Assembly (NCBI RefSeq): GCF_002797325.1
Contig: NZ_KZ454938.1
Coordinates: forward strand, 1,934,267 to 1,998,266
DNA from: Bacillus sp. FJAT-45037
Lineage (GTDB): Bacteria > Bacillota > Bacilli > Bacillales > Bacillaceae_D
Length of the DNA: 64,000 bases
Direction of reading: 5' to 3'
This document shows, piece after piece, positions 35,129-45,748 of the stretch; position 1 is the stretch's first letter, and each line of letters starts with the position of its first letter. Under the pieces are notes generated by a model. The model made no database searches and was not told the DNA's origin. It was given only the letters and a program-made list of their open reading frames with translations. The translations under genes and the position numbers were made by a program.

Positions 35129-35944
35129 CTATTCTTGTTTATGAGCCAACGAAACAACGTCTTCAATTGTTTGTTCAACATCTGTCAGAACAAGCGGATC
35201 ATCAGCCTCATAACTCAAATGCATCAAGAACTCGATATTCCCTTCGCCTCCGCGAATAGGAGAAAAGTCTATTCCACGAATGTCATAGCCTTCAGCTTGT
35301 ACAAAAGAAGCCATTTTTGTTAATACCTCTTTATGAACCGAAGCATCTCTAATAATACCTTTTTTACCAACTTGATCGCGTCCAGCTTCAAATTGAGGTT
35401 TTACAAGAGCAAGCACTTCGCCACCACGCAGCAATACAGTTTTAAGTACTGGTAAAATAATACGTAATGAAATGAACGATACGTCAATAGTTGCAAATTG
35501 AGGAAGTCCTTCAATTAAGTCTTCTGGTTTGATATATCTAAAGTTGGTACGTTCCATGACGACAACACGATCATCTTGACGGATCTTCCATGCTAATTGA
35601 TTGTATCCCACATCTAACGCATATACTTTTTTAGCTCCATTTTGCAAAGAACAATCTGTGAAGCCACCTGTTGAAGCACCAATATCTATAACCATTTTAT
35701 CTTGTAAGTCTAGTTGAAACACTTCAATGGCTTTAGCGAGCTTCAAGCCGCCTCGACTGACGTAGGGTATGAGGACACCTTTAATTTCAAGCGGTACCTC
35801 CATATCAATTTTCAACCCAGGTTTATCAATTCGTTCTGTTCCTGTAAATACGAGTCCCGCCATAATAGAGCGCTTTGCTTTCTCTCTTGTATCAATCAAA
35901 CCGCGCTCGACAAGGAGGACGTCTACACGTTCTTTTTTAGCCAT
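35129..35944 (-). CDS. tlyA: TlyA-family rRNA methyltransferase
   Basis: A 271-residue protein (YqxC) with an N-terminal S4 RNA-binding domain (RVDVLLVERGLIDTREKAKRSI) and an FtsJ/RrmJ-like SAM methyltransferase domain (VIDIGASTGGFTDCSLQNGA, ALVKPQFEAGR). TlyA homologues 2'-O-methylate rRNA; activity here is inferred. The ribosome binding site lies at the end of dxs. Confidence 0.93.
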   Translation of the reverse strand: MAKKERVDVLLVERGLIDTREKAKRSIMAGLVFTGTERIDKPGLKIDMEVPLEIKGVLIPYVSRGGLKLAKAIEVFQLDLQDKMVIDIGASTGGFTDCSLQNGAKKVYALDVGYNQLAWKIRQDDRVVVMERTNFRYIKPEDLIEGLPQFATIDVSFISLRIILPVLKTVLLRGGEVLALVKPQFEAGRDQVGKKGIIRDASVHKEVLTKMASFVQAEGYDIRGIDFSPIRGGEGNIEFLMHLSYEADDPLVLTDVEQTIEDVVSLAHKQE

Positions 35945-35947
35945 TTC

Positions 35948-37837
35948 CTACGCCCTTTGTCGTTTTCTTGGTAGCATATTCGCTACTTGTTCAACCACTC
36001 CTGCACTCGTTAAACCCACTTCTTCAAGGAGCTCGGAGACACTACCATGTTCAATAAATTCATCTGGAATTCCCATACGACTTACTTGCATACCATGTTT
36101 GTTTTGATCATGATAAAATTCTAATATCGCACTACCAAATCCACCTTGGAGACATGCTTCTTCTACCGTTAAAACCGGCATATTTGCTTTTGCTAACTCA
36201 TGTAAAAGATTTTCATCAAGTGGTTTTGCTGAGTTGGCATTCACTAATTTGACCATAATCCCTTGAGCAGCTAGTTGATCAGCCGCTTCTTCTACGACTG
36301 GTAGCATCGTTCCGAACGATAAAATACAGGCATCCGTCCCATTTCGAAGCGTTTCCCACTTTCCAATAGGCAGCCTTTTTAACGTCTCATCCATCTTAAT
36401 ACCATACCCATTTCCACGTGGATAACGGACAGCAATTGGACCATCATCGTACTGTGTCGCTGTATAAATCATGTGTTGTAGTTCATTTTCATCTTTAGGC
36501 ATTAGAATCGTCATATTAGGTAAATGACGAAGGAACGCAATGTCAAATACCCCCTGATGTGTTTCTCCATCTGCTCCAACTAATCCTGCACGGTCTATTG
36601 CAAAGATCACGTTCAAGTTCTGGCGACACACATCATGAACAATCTGATCGTAAGCGCGCTGTAAGAAGGTTGAGTAGACAGCAAAGACAGGCTTCATTCC
36701 TTGAGTGGCAAGTCCTCCAGCCATTGTCGTCGCATGTTGCTCAGCAATTCCAACATCAATCATTCTATTAGGAAATTCTTTTTCAAAGACATCAAGCTTT
36801 GTTCCACCAGGCATCGCCGCAGTGATTGCAACTATACGTTTGTCTTCTCGCGCGACTTTCATTAACGTTTCAGCAAAGACCCCACTATAACTAGGTGGAC
36901 CAGGTTTTTTTACTACTTCACCTGATTCAATCTTATACGGTCCAAGACCATGCCAAGTTCCTTTTTCATCGTTCTCAGCAGGTTCATATCCTTTTCCTTT
37001 TTTCGTTAAGACATGGATAAGCACTGGACCCTTTGTTTTTTTTGCATAATTCAAGTGTTCAATTAAGTCATCATAATCATGACCATCGACTGGACCTAAA
37101 TAGGTAAAGCCCATCTCTTCAAAGAAAATACCTGATACGAGTAAATACTTTAAGCTATCTTTCACACGTTCTGCAGTAGATGCCAGCTTTCCACCAAAAG
37201 CAGGAATTTTCTTAATTAGCTGTTCCAATTCTTCTTTTGCTTTTTTGTACTTACCTGCTGTACGTAGTCGGCCTAGAACGCTGTGAAGAGCTCCAACATT
37301 CGGTGCAATCGACATCTCATTATCATTTAAAATTACAATGAGGTCCGTTTGCTCATGACCGATATGGTTTAATGCTTCTAGAGCCATACCACCTGTTAGC
37401 GCACCGTCTCCGATAATCGCTACGACATTTTCATCGGTTCCCTTTAAATCACGAGCTGTAGCCATACCCATCGCTGCTGAAAGTGAAGTCGAACTATGAC
37501 CTGTTTCCCAGACATCATGCTCACTTTCGTTTCGTTTTGGGAATCCACATAATCCCTTATATTGTCTTAGCTGATCGAATTGATCCGCTCGTCCTGTCAA
37601 AATTTTATGAACATACGCCTGATGTCCAACATCCCAAATAAATTTATCTTTCGGGCTATCAAATAATTGATGAAGAGCGAGTGTTAATTCCACCACTCCT
37701 AAGTTTGGTCCAAGGTGTCCACCGGTAACCGACAGCTTGTCAATTAAGAAACGACGAATGTCCTCACCTAACTCTTCCATTTCTTTCTTTGAATAATTTT
37801 TGAGTACGCTCGGGTTTTTAAACTCTTCTAACCTCAT
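35948..37837 (-). CDS. dxs: 1-deoxy-D-xylulose-5-phosphate synthase
   Basis: First enzyme of the MEP isoprenoid pathway, joining pyruvate and glyceraldehyde-3-phosphate (629 residues). Thiamine-diphosphate site [15 protein letters not shown] ... [10 protein letters not shown], and the Glu/Arg-rich second domain with [14 protein letters not shown]. Length is normal. It follows oapA by 25 bp; downstream tlyA is 3 bp away. Confidence 0.97.
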   Translation of the reverse strand: MRLEEFKNPSVLKNYSKKEMEELGEDIRRFLIDKLSVTGGHLGPNLGVVELTLALHQLFDSPKDKFIWDVGHQAYVHKILTGRADQFDQLRQYKGLCGFPKRNESEHDVWETGHSSTSLSAAMGMATARDLKGTDENVVAIIGDGALTGGMALEALNHIGHEQTDLIVILNDNEMSIAPNVGALHSVLGRLRTAGKYKKAKEELEQLIKKIPAFGGKLASTAERVKDSLKYLLVSGIFFEEMGFTYLGPVDGHDYDDLIEHLNYAKKTKGPVLIHVLTKKGKGYEPAENDEKGTWHGLGPYKIESGEVVKKPGPPSYSGVFAETLMKVAREDKRIVAITAAMPGGTKLDVFEKEFPNRMIDVGIAEQHATTMAGGLATQGMKPVFAVYSTFLQRAYDQIVHDVCRQNLNVIFAIDRAGLVGADGETHQGVFDIAFLRHLPNMTILMPKDENELQHMIYTATQYDDGPIAVRYPRGNGYGIKMDETLKRLPIGKWETLRNGTDACILSFGTMLPVVEEAADQLAAQGIMVKLVNANSAKPLDENLLHELAKANMPVLTVEEACLQGGFGSAILEFYHDQNKHGMQVSRMGIPDEFIEHGSVSELLEEVGLTSAGVVEQVANMLPRKRQRA

Positions 37838-37862
37838 GCAGAGACCCTCACTTTCCTATCAT

Positions 37863-38456
37863 TTAGTTTTTCTTTTTTGACTTTGTAGTATTTTGAAAGA
37901 CTTTTATTTTTAATTTCACTTCAAAAATATACAGCAACTTCCCTACTTGATAAATAATGGGTGTTGCATAATGAATCGCAAGAGTTTTCCCAATCGCTTT
38001 TCCACCAACTGTTAATGCTGCAACGACACTTGTAAATAAAACAGCGATCCAAAATTGCTGGGCAGAGGCTTCTCCATACCCTAATTGAATAGACAACTGA
38101 AGAACAACATAAGCTGAGGCGGTCCCACTAATAATACCAGAAATATCGCCAATAACATCATTACAGAAATTTGCAAACTTGTCTGCATTTCGCGTGATCA
38201 ATACTGCGTGTTTTGCCCCAACAAGGCGCTCAGATGCCATCGCGTGAAAAGGTCTCTCATTCGCTGCAGTTGCAGCTACTCCGATTGTATCAAAAAACAC
38301 CCCAAAAAAGACAATAATAAACACAATGATCATGCCAACTGCCCACGTCACTCCACTTAAAACAAAGGTGGAAATAACTGAAAAAATAGCCGCTAACACT
38401 AATGTGATAACGGCAATCCCTAAACTCCAATGTATCGAATTAATAAGAGGTTTCAT
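37863..38456 (-). CDS. oapA: OLE-associated protein OapA
   Basis: A 197-residue membrane protein with about four helices and a DUF21-like core (FDTIGVAATAANERPFHAMASERLVGAKHA). It lies immediately downstream of the OLE RNA gene and upstream of dxs, the place of OapA in Bacillus halodurans, where it binds OLE RNA and anchors it to the membrane. Family knowledge links OLE/OapA to resistance to cold, short alcohols and Mg stress. The identity rests on fold, size and position. Confidence 0.9.
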   Translation of the reverse strand: MKPLINSIHWSLGIAVITLVLAAIFSVISTFVLSGVTWAVGMIIVFIIVFFGVFFDTIGVAATAANERPFHAMASERLVGAKHAVLITRNADKFANFCNDVIGDISGIISGTASAYVVLQLSIQLGYGEASAQQFWIAVLFTSVVAALTVGGKAIGKTLAIHYATPIIYQVGKLLYIFEVKLKIKVFQNTTKSKKKN

Positions 38457-38504
38457 ATTCGTATCTGTATCACCTTTATACTCAATTATGTACTAAATTC
38501 ATCT

Positions 38505-39116
38505 AAAAAACAAAGTTGGAGTGGTCATTTAAAGAGTAAACTCTGTAGCTTAGGTCCAGTAGGATTTCCCAACTTAACGCCACGCGTCGCCGCCATGGTG
38601 GTTTCCCATTATGCTAAGTTTGACGATGTCGCCATACGTCAGACTGGATTACCACTTAGTCTACACTGTAATCCTCTTTAAATGTCAATTGAACAGTCTA
38701 GGAGATTTCCTCAGCAGTCCCGTGCCATTCTTTTATCCTCTTTTGCAGAGCAGATTTCATATGGTAAGAACGCTTATTTGTTGGCCGACAAATTAGCGAA
38801 CACATATCCATAATCCCCTCTGTCTCCACTCAAGGCAGGCTACGCTGCAGACAAGCTCCCTAGCTTGCCTTTGCAGGTTCATACCTCTTGTTCTTAGAAC
38901 CATGCCCTAGCATGGCTTGAACAAGAGGCCTCCACAGTAATAGGGTCATCGCCCACATGCCTTTGCGGATCGCCCTATTACCTTTTCTCCCAATCAAGAC
39001 CCAAGGCTGGGCGCCTCAAGCCAAAACAAGGAGCTTCATCGATGTGCCCTTTGGCGGATTTTTAGCCCCGCCTTCAAGAAAGGAGGACTGACTAGAATAC
39101 TGCACCACTCTCTAAT
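38505..39116 (-). ncRNA. ole: OLE RNA (ornate, large, extremophilic)
   Basis: A 0.6-kb non-coding segment on the minus strand between ispA and oapA. It contains strong stems, such as GTAATAGGG/CCCTATTAC (38937-38945 with 38973-38981) and CCTCTTGTTC/GAACAAGAGG (38884-38893 with 38919-38928), is GC-rich for this genome and lacks a long ORF. The 3' end is a CCAACTTTG-TTTTTT tail that pairs with an upstream AAGTTGG, and an extended -10 promoter precedes it. Size of about 610 nt and position match OLE RNA of extremophilic Firmicutes. Ends are estimated from promoter and T-tract. Confidence 0.9.
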
Positions 39117-39122
39117 GTAACA

Positions 39123-39153
39123 AGTATACCATATTGTTATGATTCAACTCAAT
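39123..39153 (-). promoter_or_regulatory. Promoter of OLE RNA
   Basis: TGGTATACT (extended -10, 39123-39131) with TTGAGT about 18 nt upstream. Predicted transcription start near 39116, giving a 612-nt RNA to the T-tract. Confidence 0.65.
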
Positions 39154-39178
39154 GGTAATGACGTCCGCGTCCTTCCAT

Positions 39179-40069
39179 TTAATGGTCGCGACTGACAACA
39201 TAATCCGTTAAATCTTCTAAAACCTGTTGATTCATGTTTACTTTATTAAGGAATTCTTTTGCTCTTATTGTATGTACGTGAAGCATTTCTTTCGCTCCAT
39301 TTAGCCCAAGTAATTGTGGATATGTGCTTTTATTATTGCCATCGTCACTTCCGACAGGTTTGCCAATCTTTTGCGCGTCACCTTCTACATCCAGAATATC
39401 GTCTTTAATTTGGAAGAGTAAGCCTAGCTCGATTGCAAATCGGCGTAAATTTTCGGTGTCTTCCTCACTTGCATCAGCCAATATCGCACCAGCTAAAATT
39501 GAATACGTTAATAGGTCGCCTGTTTTATGGTGATGAATTTCGGCAAGCTCCTCGACCGTTAAATTTCGATTTTCGCCTTCTATATCAGCGACTTGTCCAC
39601 CAACCATACCTTCTGGACCACATGCACTCGAAAGTTCACGAATCAACGTCACTACCTTAGAAGGATCATTAGCTAATTGAGGCATTTTTGAAATTAATTC
39701 GAAACTATATGTAAGAAGGGCATCTCCAGCTAATATGGCCATGGCCTCTCCAAATACTTTATGATTTGTTGGTTGTCCACGTCTTGTGTCATCGTCATCC
39801 ATCGCTGGTAAGTCATCATGGATTAGAGAATAAGTATGAATCATTTCGATGGCACAAGCAAGATCGATTCCTTCTTCTTTCGATTTTTGGAACCCTTGTA
39901 AGGTTGCTAAAAGCAAGGCAGGTCGGACACGCTTCCCTCCTGCTTTAAGCGAGTAGATCATGGCTTTTTTTAACGTGCTTGGAGCATTCAGGTTTTCAAT
40001 ATAAGTAGGAAGAGCTTCATCAATAAGTTGTTTATGTTCATTTAAGAACTGGCCCACTGATTCCTTCAC
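39179..40069 (-). CDS. ispA: Farnesyl diphosphate synthase
   Basis: Geranyltranstransferase (296 residues) producing C15 farnesyl diphosphate. First aspartate-rich motif [14 protein letters not shown] (about 83-96) and second FQIKDDILD (about 225) are intact. It overlaps xseB by 4 bp and is followed by the OLE promoter, so OLE may also be reached by read-through. Confidence 0.97.
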   Translation of the reverse strand: MKESVGQFLNEHKQLIDEALPTYIENLNAPSTLKKAMIYSLKAGGKRVRPALLLATLQGFQKSKEEGIDLACAIEMIHTYSLIHDDLPAMDDDDTRRGQPTNHKVFGEAMAILAGDALLTYSFELISKMPQLANDPSKVVTLIRELSSACGPEGMVGGQVADIEGENRNLTVEELAEIHHHKTGDLLTYSILAGAILADASEEDTENLRRFAIELGLLFQIKDDILDVEGDAQKIGKPVGSDDGNNKSTYPQLLGLNGAKEMLHVHTIRAKEFLNKVNMNQQVLEDLTDYVVSRDH

Positions 40070-40314
40070 CCGTCTTCCCCCTGAAAGTCCGTCACCTCAA
40101 GCTCTCCATCAGCATGGAGAATTTGATCCATTTGTTTTTCAACATTCGTTAACTTTTCATGACAGCCTTTGGATAACTGCATGCCTTCTTGGAACATTGT
40201 TATGGCTTTTTCAAGCGGTACATCACCTTGTTCGAGTTTATCGACAATTGCTTCTAATTGACCCATTGCATCTTCAAAGCTAAGTTCTTCTTTTTTTTCT
40301 GTTGCCCTTGGCAT
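40066..40314 (-). CDS. xseB: Exonuclease VII small subunit
   Basis: An 82-residue helical hairpin protein ([33 protein letters not shown]) forming exonuclease VII with XseA. GAGGGAT precedes the ATG. 37 bp after xseA. Confidence 0.96.
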   Translation of the reverse strand: MPRATEKKEELSFEDAMGQLEAIVDKLEQGDVPLEKAITMFQEGMQLSKGCHEKLTNVEKQMDQILHADGELEVTDFQGEDG

Positions 40315-40351
40315 GATAATCCCTCCACTTCATTAATTACGGCTCAACAAA

Positions 40352-41701
40352 CTAACGATTGGGTGATTTTGTTTTAACCTCACAGCTCATCGATCCATCG
40401 GTCATCTTTACTTCTAATTCTTGACCGACTTCTACCTGTTGAATCGACTTTATTAATTCTTGCTTGTCTTTTTCGTATGCCAAACTATAACCTCGCTCCA
40501 TAATTCGGAGAGGGCTTACTAAGTTTAATTCACTAACTATTCGGCTAAAGCGTTGATCTTTTGATGTGAATTGCTGCTGCATTGCATGAACTAAACGCTT
40601 TTGATTAGTTAAAAGAGCCTCTTTCGTTTCTTTCATCTGCTCTCTTGGATGTTGCCTTGTTAAATCTTTCATAAGCTGTTGATACTTTTGTGACTTGTTT
40701 TCGATCATGCGATGTTGTGCTTTTTGCAAGCGATCAATTTGCACATCAAGCTCTTGCTCTTTCTGTCGAATCAACTGAGCTGGATAACGAAAGGCATAAG
40801 ATCGTTTGAAACGTAGAAGTCGCTCATGCTGGGTGGTGATACGTTGGTTCATTTCACGTGTTAATCTTTGGTGCAACATGTTCTTTTTCTGTAATAGCTC
40901 TCCAACATCTGGCACAGCTAATTCTGCTGCTCCAGTTGGTGTTGGCGCACGAAGATCGGCTACAAAGTCACTAATCGTGAAGTCAGTTTCATGTCCGACA
41001 GCAGAGATGATTGGAACATGTGACGCTGCAACGGTTCGTGCAACCTCTTCGTCGTTAAATGCCCAAAGTTCTTCAATTGAACCTCCGCCACGTCCAACAA
41101 TAATTGTATCAAATTGATTGGCTGCATTAGCCTGTTTGATAGCATATACAATCGAGGCGGGTGCCCCATCTCCTTGGACAAGAACCGGCAATAAAGTAAT
41201 TTGCACGAGAGGATACCTTCTCTTAAGAGTTGTAAGCATATCTTGAACAGCGGCACCTGTAGGTGAGGTCACAATGGCTATTTTCTTAGGGAAGCGTGGA
41301 ATCGGACGTTTTCTATCCTCTGAAAACAAGCCTTCTGACTCAAGGTTTTTTTTGAGCTTTTCATAAGCTAAGTAGAGGCTCCCAATTCCATCAGGTTGCA
41401 TCTCTTTGGCATACAGTTGATATTGTCCATATGGTTCATAAACATTAATTTCACCCCGTATTAATACCTTCATTCCATTTTCAGGCTTAAACGGTAAATG
41501 CCGATTAGATCCTGCAAACATAACCGATTGAATACGGGACCCGGCATCCTTGACTGTGAAGTACATATGCCCACGGCTATGTAACTTAAAGTTGGAAATT
41601 TCACCACGAATCCACACATCGGTGAGTATATGATCATGTTCCATTAACCCTTTAATGTACCTTGTCAATTGCGATACAGAGACAATGTCTTTTGCGTTCA
41701 T
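40352..41701 (-). CDS. xseA: Exonuclease VII large subunit
   Basis: A 449-residue single-strand exonuclease: an N-terminal OB fold (DVWIRGEISNFKLHSRGHMYFTVKD in two strands), then the catalytic domain with VTSPTGAAVQDML, GRGGGSIEELWAFNDE and SAVGHETDFTISDFVADLRAPTPTGAAE, and a coiled-coil tail. Complete length. Operon with folD upstream and xseB-ispA downstream. Confidence 0.97.
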   Translation of the reverse strand: MNAKDIVSVSQLTRYIKGLMEHDHILTDVWIRGEISNFKLHSRGHMYFTVKDAGSRIQSVMFAGSNRHLPFKPENGMKVLIRGEINVYEPYGQYQLYAKEMQPDGIGSLYLAYEKLKKNLESEGLFSEDRKRPIPRFPKKIAIVTSPTGAAVQDMLTTLKRRYPLVQITLLPVLVQGDGAPASIVYAIKQANAANQFDTIIVGRGGGSIEELWAFNDEEVARTVAASHVPIISAVGHETDFTISDFVADLRAPTPTGAAELAVPDVGELLQKKNMLHQRLTREMNQRITTQHERLLRFKRSYAFRYPAQLIRQKEQELDVQIDRLQKAQHRMIENKSQKYQQLMKDLTRQHPREQMKETKEALLTNQKRLVHAMQQQFTSKDQRFSRIVSELNLVSPLRIMERGYSLAYEKDKQELIKSIQQVEVGQELEVKMTDGSMSCEVKTKSPNR

Positions 41702-41713
41702 GGAAAAGCTCCC

Positions 41714-42559
41714 TTAAGATCTGTCTTTGGCTGATTGAATCGTATTTTCAAGCAACATCGTAATGGTCATCGGACCAACTCCACCAGGTACAGGTGTGAT
41801 ATGCGATGCGATGTTTTTAACTTCCTCAAAATCAACATCTCCGCACAACTTTCCGTCTTCACGGTTCATGCCAACATCAATAACAACCGCACCCTCTTTT
41901 ACGTCAGCTGCTTTCACAAACTTCGCTTGTCCAATCGCAACAATAAGAATGTCAGCTTGTTTTGTTATATCGCGCAGATTTTTTGTATGAGAGTGACAAT
42001 AAGTAACTGTAGCATTCTCATTAAGAAGCAACTGTCCTACGGGCTTTCCGACAATATTGCTCCGACCAATAACAACGACATGTTGGCCTGAGATGTCAAT
42101 CTCTGCTTCTTTGAGCATTTCAACAATGCCATACGGAGTGCAAGGAAGAAATGTTTTGTCTTTTGTCATCATTTTACCAATATTAATTGGATGGAATCCG
42201 TCAACGTCTTTTTGTGGAGCAATACGCTCAATAACCGCACGTTCACTAATTTGCTGAGGTAGTGGCAATTGTACAAGAATCCCATCAATGGCTGGATCAT
42301 CATTTAATCGGTCAATCTCAGTCAGTAATGACTCCTCTGTCGTATCTTCTGGAAGTTTGATCAACTCTGAATGAATACCGATTTGTTCACATGATTTCTG
42401 TTTAGATCTAACATAGGTTTGTGAAGCTTGGTTCTCGCCTACAAGAATAACCGCAAGACCAGGAGTCGTTCCACTTTCCACTAAGTTTTGAACCACCACT
42501 TTCATTGATTCTCGTTTCTTAGCTGCTAGTTCTTTTCCGTTCAGTAACAATGCGCTCAT
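41714..42559 (-). CDS. folD: Methylenetetrahydrofolate dehydrogenase/cyclohydrolase
   Basis: A bifunctional one-carbon enzyme (281 residues): catalytic [14 protein letters not shown] with Tyr and Lys, folate-site [14 protein letters not shown]-site [11 protein letters not shown] and [10 protein letters not shown] at the C-terminus. ATG 42559 starts MSALLLNG and has GGGAG upstream. First in the run towards xseA. Confidence 0.96.
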   Translation of the reverse strand: MSALLLNGKELAAKKRESMKVVVQNLVESGTTPGLAVILVGENQASQTYVRSKQKSCEQIGIHSELIKLPEDTTEESLLTEIDRLNDDPAIDGILVQLPLPQQISERAVIERIAPQKDVDGFHPINIGKMMTKDKTFLPCTPYGIVEMLKEAEIDISGQHVVVIGRSNIVGKPVGQLLLNENATVTYCHSHTKNLRDITKQADILIVAIGQAKFVKAADVKEGAVVIDVGMNREDGKLCGDVDFEEVKNIASHITPVPGGVGPMTITMLLENTIQSAKDRS

Positions 42560-42596
42560 CTTCCCCACTCCCTCAACTCTTTAACTAAATTTATAT

Positions 42597-43004
42597 TTAT
42601 TCTTTACGATCAAGGTCTAATGTTTCAATTGACTTTGAAAGGACTCCATTTACAAAACGACCAGACTCTTCCCCACCGAATGCTTTAGCAAGTTCAATCG
42701 CTTCGTTAAATGTTACGTTCACTGGGATATCTTCTACTTTTAACATTTCATACATAGCCATTCGGATAATTGCACGGTCGACGTGACCCATACGAGCGAT
42801 TGTCCAACCTTTTAAATTTGCTGAAATCTTTTCATCAAGGTCAGCTTGTAATTCTGTCGTTCCATGAATCAGCTCTTTAAAAAACTCACTTTGCTCTTCA
42901 TTATCATCTAATACACTTTCTATTGCACTCTCTGCCTCTGATCCTGTAAGGTCCATTTGATACAAAGCTTGCGCTGCTCTTAGTCGTGCCAGTCTTCGAT
43001 TCAT
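42597..43004 (-). CDS. nusB: Transcription antitermination factor NusB
   Basis: A 135-residue all-helical NusB: RRLARLRAAQALYQMDL at the N-terminus and VPVNVTFNEAIELAKAFGGEESGRFVNGVLSK at the end, split around the boxA-binding surface. Works with NusE in rRNA antitermination. AAGGGG precedes the start. Confidence 0.96.
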   Translation of the reverse strand: MNRRLARLRAAQALYQMDLTGSEAESAIESVLDDNEEQSEFFKELIHGTTELQADLDEKISANLKGWTIARMGHVDRAIIRMAMYEMLKVEDIPVNVTFNEAIELAKAFGGEESGRFVNGVLSKSIETLDLDRKE

Positions 43005-43180
43005 TATACGTTCTTACCCCTTTGTACTCATTAATAAAATAAGTCATTTAATATGTTGATAATAGCATAACACCTTTGATGAAAACAGAACAATCTTCAA
43101 TTTAGTATAGCCAACTCTTCGTTTTCGCAATATTCAATTGTGAGTTTTTGACATTTATTCGAAATTAAGTTGAAATGCGC

Positions 43181-43213
43181 GAAAGCGACCAAGAGTTATT
43201 CTTGGTCGCTTTC
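43181..43213. terminator. Hairpin after yqhY, terminator-like
   Basis: GAAAGCGACCAAGA pairs with TCTTGGTCGCTTTC next to the yqhY stop. The stem is strong, but the minus-strand T-run is poor. Confidence 0.6.
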
Positions 43214-43222
43214 TTTAATGAG

Positions 43223-43627
43223 CTATGAAAGTGCTTCAGGGTCTACAACTTCTATTGTTTCAAACTGTACCCCAACAACATGAACGTTGATTGCCTCTAA
43301 ATCAATCGCAGTCATCGTTTGAAGTGCTTGTTTAATATTGTTTTGAATTAAATTAGCTACTTCTGGTACAGAAACACCGTATGTGATGACGACAGATACA
43401 TCTACAGTAATCCCGTCTTCAGCGAGTTCTACCTTTACACCTTTACCGTGGTTTTTACGACCTAGCTTCTCGGCAACACCCGCTGCAAAGTTACCGCGCA
43501 TAGTTGCTACACCTTCAACTTCGGATGCGGCAATACCTGCGATAACTTCAATCACTTCAGGTGAAATCTCAACTGTGCCTAACTCTGACTTTTGATCTTC
43601 TAATTCTAAAATATGGTTTTCATTCAT
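43223..43627 (-). CDS. yqhY: Asp23/Gls24 family protein YqhY
   Basis: A 134-residue Asp23-domain protein (LGTVEISPEVIEVIAGIAASEVEGVATMRG) with DVSVVITYGVSVPEVANLIQ. YqhY is normally cotranscribed with accBC and is linked to control of acetyl-CoA carboxylase; the link is literature knowledge. It follows accC by 20 bp. Confidence 0.92.
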   Translation of the reverse strand: MNENHILELEDQKSELGTVEISPEVIEVIAGIAASEVEGVATMRGNFAAGVAEKLGRKNHGKGVKVELAEDGITVDVSVVITYGVSVPEVANLIQNNIKQALQTMTAIDLEAINVHVVGVQFETIEVVDPEALS

Positions 43628-43647
43628 GAGTTTATTCCTCCAACTGT

Positions 43648-45015
43648 TTATTTAGTTAAAGCCTTTACACCCATTACATCATGCTCTTCTAAAAATCTTG
43701 TATTAAAATCTCCTGAAACAAATGTTTCGTGATTTAAAAGCTTGAGGTGGAACGGTACAGTTGTATCGACACCTTCAATCTCAAACTCAGCTAATGCACG
43801 TTTCATCCGTTCTATCGCTTCTTCTCTCGTTGCTGCGTGTGTGATAACTTTAGCAACCATCGAGTCATAGAAAGGTGAGATGACGTAACCAGGATACACA
43901 GCAGAATCAACACGTACCCCAAATCCACCTGGTGCCAAGTAACTTGTAATCTTACCAGGAGACGGCATGAAGTTTTTAGATGGGTTTTCTGCATTAATAC
44001 GACATTCAATCGACCATCCGTTAAATGTCACATCTTCTTGTTTCAGCGACAATTCCTGACCGCTCGCTACTTTAATTTGCTCTTTAATTAAATCAACACC
44101 TGTAACCATCTCTGTCACAGGATGCTCAACTTGAATGCGGGTATTCATCTCCATGAAATAAAAGTCACCCGTGTTATGGTCAAAGATAAATTCGACTGTA
44201 CCAGCACCAGAATAATCAACCGCTTTTGCTGCAGCAACTGCCGCGGCTCCCATTTCTGCTCTTTTCTCAGGGCTAATGGCTGGAGAAGGTGTTTCCTCGA
44301 TTAACTTTTGAAGGCGTCGTTGAATACTACAGTCACGTTCGCCTAAGTGAATAACATTTCCAAAATTATCAGCTAATACTTGAATTTCTACATGACGAAA
44401 ATCTTCAATGAATTTCTCAATGTAGACACCAGGGTTACCGAATGCAGTTGCTGCTTCTTGTTGCGTGATGTTCATTCCTTTTTTTAATTCTTCAGGAGTA
44501 CGAGCAACACGGATACCCTTACCGCCACCACCAGCTGTCGCTTTAATGATGACAGGAAATCCGATTTCCTCAGCAACCTTCATGCCAGCTTCAGCATCTT
44601 CTACGATTCCATCTGAACCAGGTACGATCGGTACGCCAGCTTGAGCCATCGTATCACGAGCGACATCTTTCGTTCCCATTCTGTTAATTGCTTGAGGGCT
44701 TGGACCAACAAACGTCACTTTACATGCAGCACAAATTTCAGCAAAATCAGCATTCTCAGCTAAAAACCCATAACCGGGATGGATCGCATCAGACTCTGTT
44801 AAAGTAGCTACACTCATAATGTTTGTGAAATTTAGGTAACTCTTATTTGATGGTGTCGGCCCTATGCAATATGCTTCATCAGCAATACGTACATGAAGAG
44901 CTTCTTTATCAGCTTCAGAGTATACGGCTACGGTTTCAATACCCATTTCACGGGCAGCACGGATGATTCGAACAGCAATTTCTCCTCGATTGGCAATAAG
45001 TAATTTTTTTATCAA
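43648..45015 (-). CDS. accC: Acetyl-CoA carboxylase biotin carboxylase
   Basis: A 455-residue ATP-grasp enzyme that carboxylates biotin on AccB in fatty acid synthesis. Glycine-rich ATP loop [14 protein letters not shown], catalytic [18 protein letters not shown] and [15 protein letters not shown] are intact. The start is TTG with AGGAGTGG 8 nt upstream. Partner accB is 19 bp upstream. Confidence 0.97.
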   Translation of the reverse strand: MIKKLLIANRGEIAVRIIRAAREMGIETVAVYSEADKEALHVRIADEAYCIGPTPSNKSYLNFTNIMSVATLTESDAIHPGYGFLAENADFAEICAACKVTFVGPSPQAINRMGTKDVARDTMAQAGVPIVPGSDGIVEDAEAGMKVAEEIGFPVIIKATAGGGGKGIRVARTPEELKKGMNITQQEAATAFGNPGVYIEKFIEDFRHVEIQVLADNFGNVIHLGERDCSIQRRLQKLIEETPSPAISPEKRAEMGAAAVAAAKAVDYSGAGTVEFIFDHNTGDFYFMEMNTRIQVEHPVTEMVTGVDLIKEQIKVASGQELSLKQEDVTFNGWSIECRINAENPSKNFMPSPGKITSYLAPGGFGVRVDSAVYPGYVISPFYDSMVAKVITHAATREEAIERMKRALAEFEIEGVDTTVPFHLKLLNHETFVSGDFNTRFLEEHDVMGVKALTK

Positions 45016-45034
45016 CTATCCCCACTCCTATCCT

Positions 45035-45529
45035 TTAGCTAGCTTCTACGACAAATAACGGTTGACCATACTCAACTAATTCACCATTTTGAACTAAGAT
45101 CTCGACGACTTTTCCTTTTATTTCTGCTTCAATTTCATTCATTAATTTCATCGCTTCAACAATGCATACTACTGATTCTTCACCTACGACATCTCCTGTT
45201 TTCACATAAGCATCTGCATCCGGTGACGGCGAAGCATAGAATGTTCCTACCATTGGTGATTTAATTGTATGTTGATTTGATTGATCAGCTTCAGCTGTCT
45301 CTTTAGACTTTGGTGCTGAAGGGCTAGAAATACGTTCAACCTCAGCTGCTTGTGGTGTAGTTGAAACTTCTTGTTTCACAGGTAAGGCTGGTGGAGCTAC
45401 CGTGACTGCTGTCTCAGCAGATTGTTTCTTAAGGATGATCTTTGTACCTTCTTGTTCAAATTTCATTTCATCAAGGCTTGATTGATCCATTGCACGGATA
45501 AGTTCTTTAATTTCTTGTACTTTCAACAT
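45035..45529 (-). CDS. accB: Biotin carboxyl carrier protein
   Basis: A 164-residue BCCP: N-terminal helix region, a Pro/Ala/Ser-rich linker and the C-terminal biotinyl domain with the biotinylated Lys in [17 protein letters not shown] 45529 ([10 protein letters not shown]) follows AAAGGAG; an upstream in-frame ATG lacks one. Confidence 0.96.
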   Translation of the reverse strand: MLKVQEIKELIRAMDQSSLDEMKFEQEGTKIILKKQSAETAVTVAPPALPVKQEVSTTPQAAEVERISSPSAPKSKETAEADQSNQHTIKSPMVGTFYASPSPDADAYVKTGDVVGEESVVCIVEAMKLMNEIEAEIKGKVVEILVQNGELVEYGQPLFVVEAS

Positions 45530-45688
45530 ATATGTACGCTCCTTTTTCTTAATAACCTCCATAAATACTAATGCTAGTTTTAAGAGGTAAAGTTGATTGT
45601 TGCATAGATACCCTCATTATAGCATATGAGTTCAAGTTACTCGTTTAAATCACCAAAGGGTTTCATAATATTGTATTCGTGAAAAAGA

Positions 45689-45728
45689 GAAAAACTCCTT
45701 CATCCAAGTAGGGAATAAGGAGTTTTTC
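45689..45728. terminator. Terminator of the acidic 137-aa gene
   Basis: AAAAACTCCTT pairs with AAGGAGTTTTT, T-tracts on both strands, just after the stop at 45749. Confidence 0.8.
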
Positions 45729-45748
45729 TTTGGCAACAACAATGAGGT

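Noticed and set aside
38611-38796. Short plus-strand frames inside the OLE region
   Set aside because: They lack binding sites and run through the RNA's conserved stems on the opposite strand.
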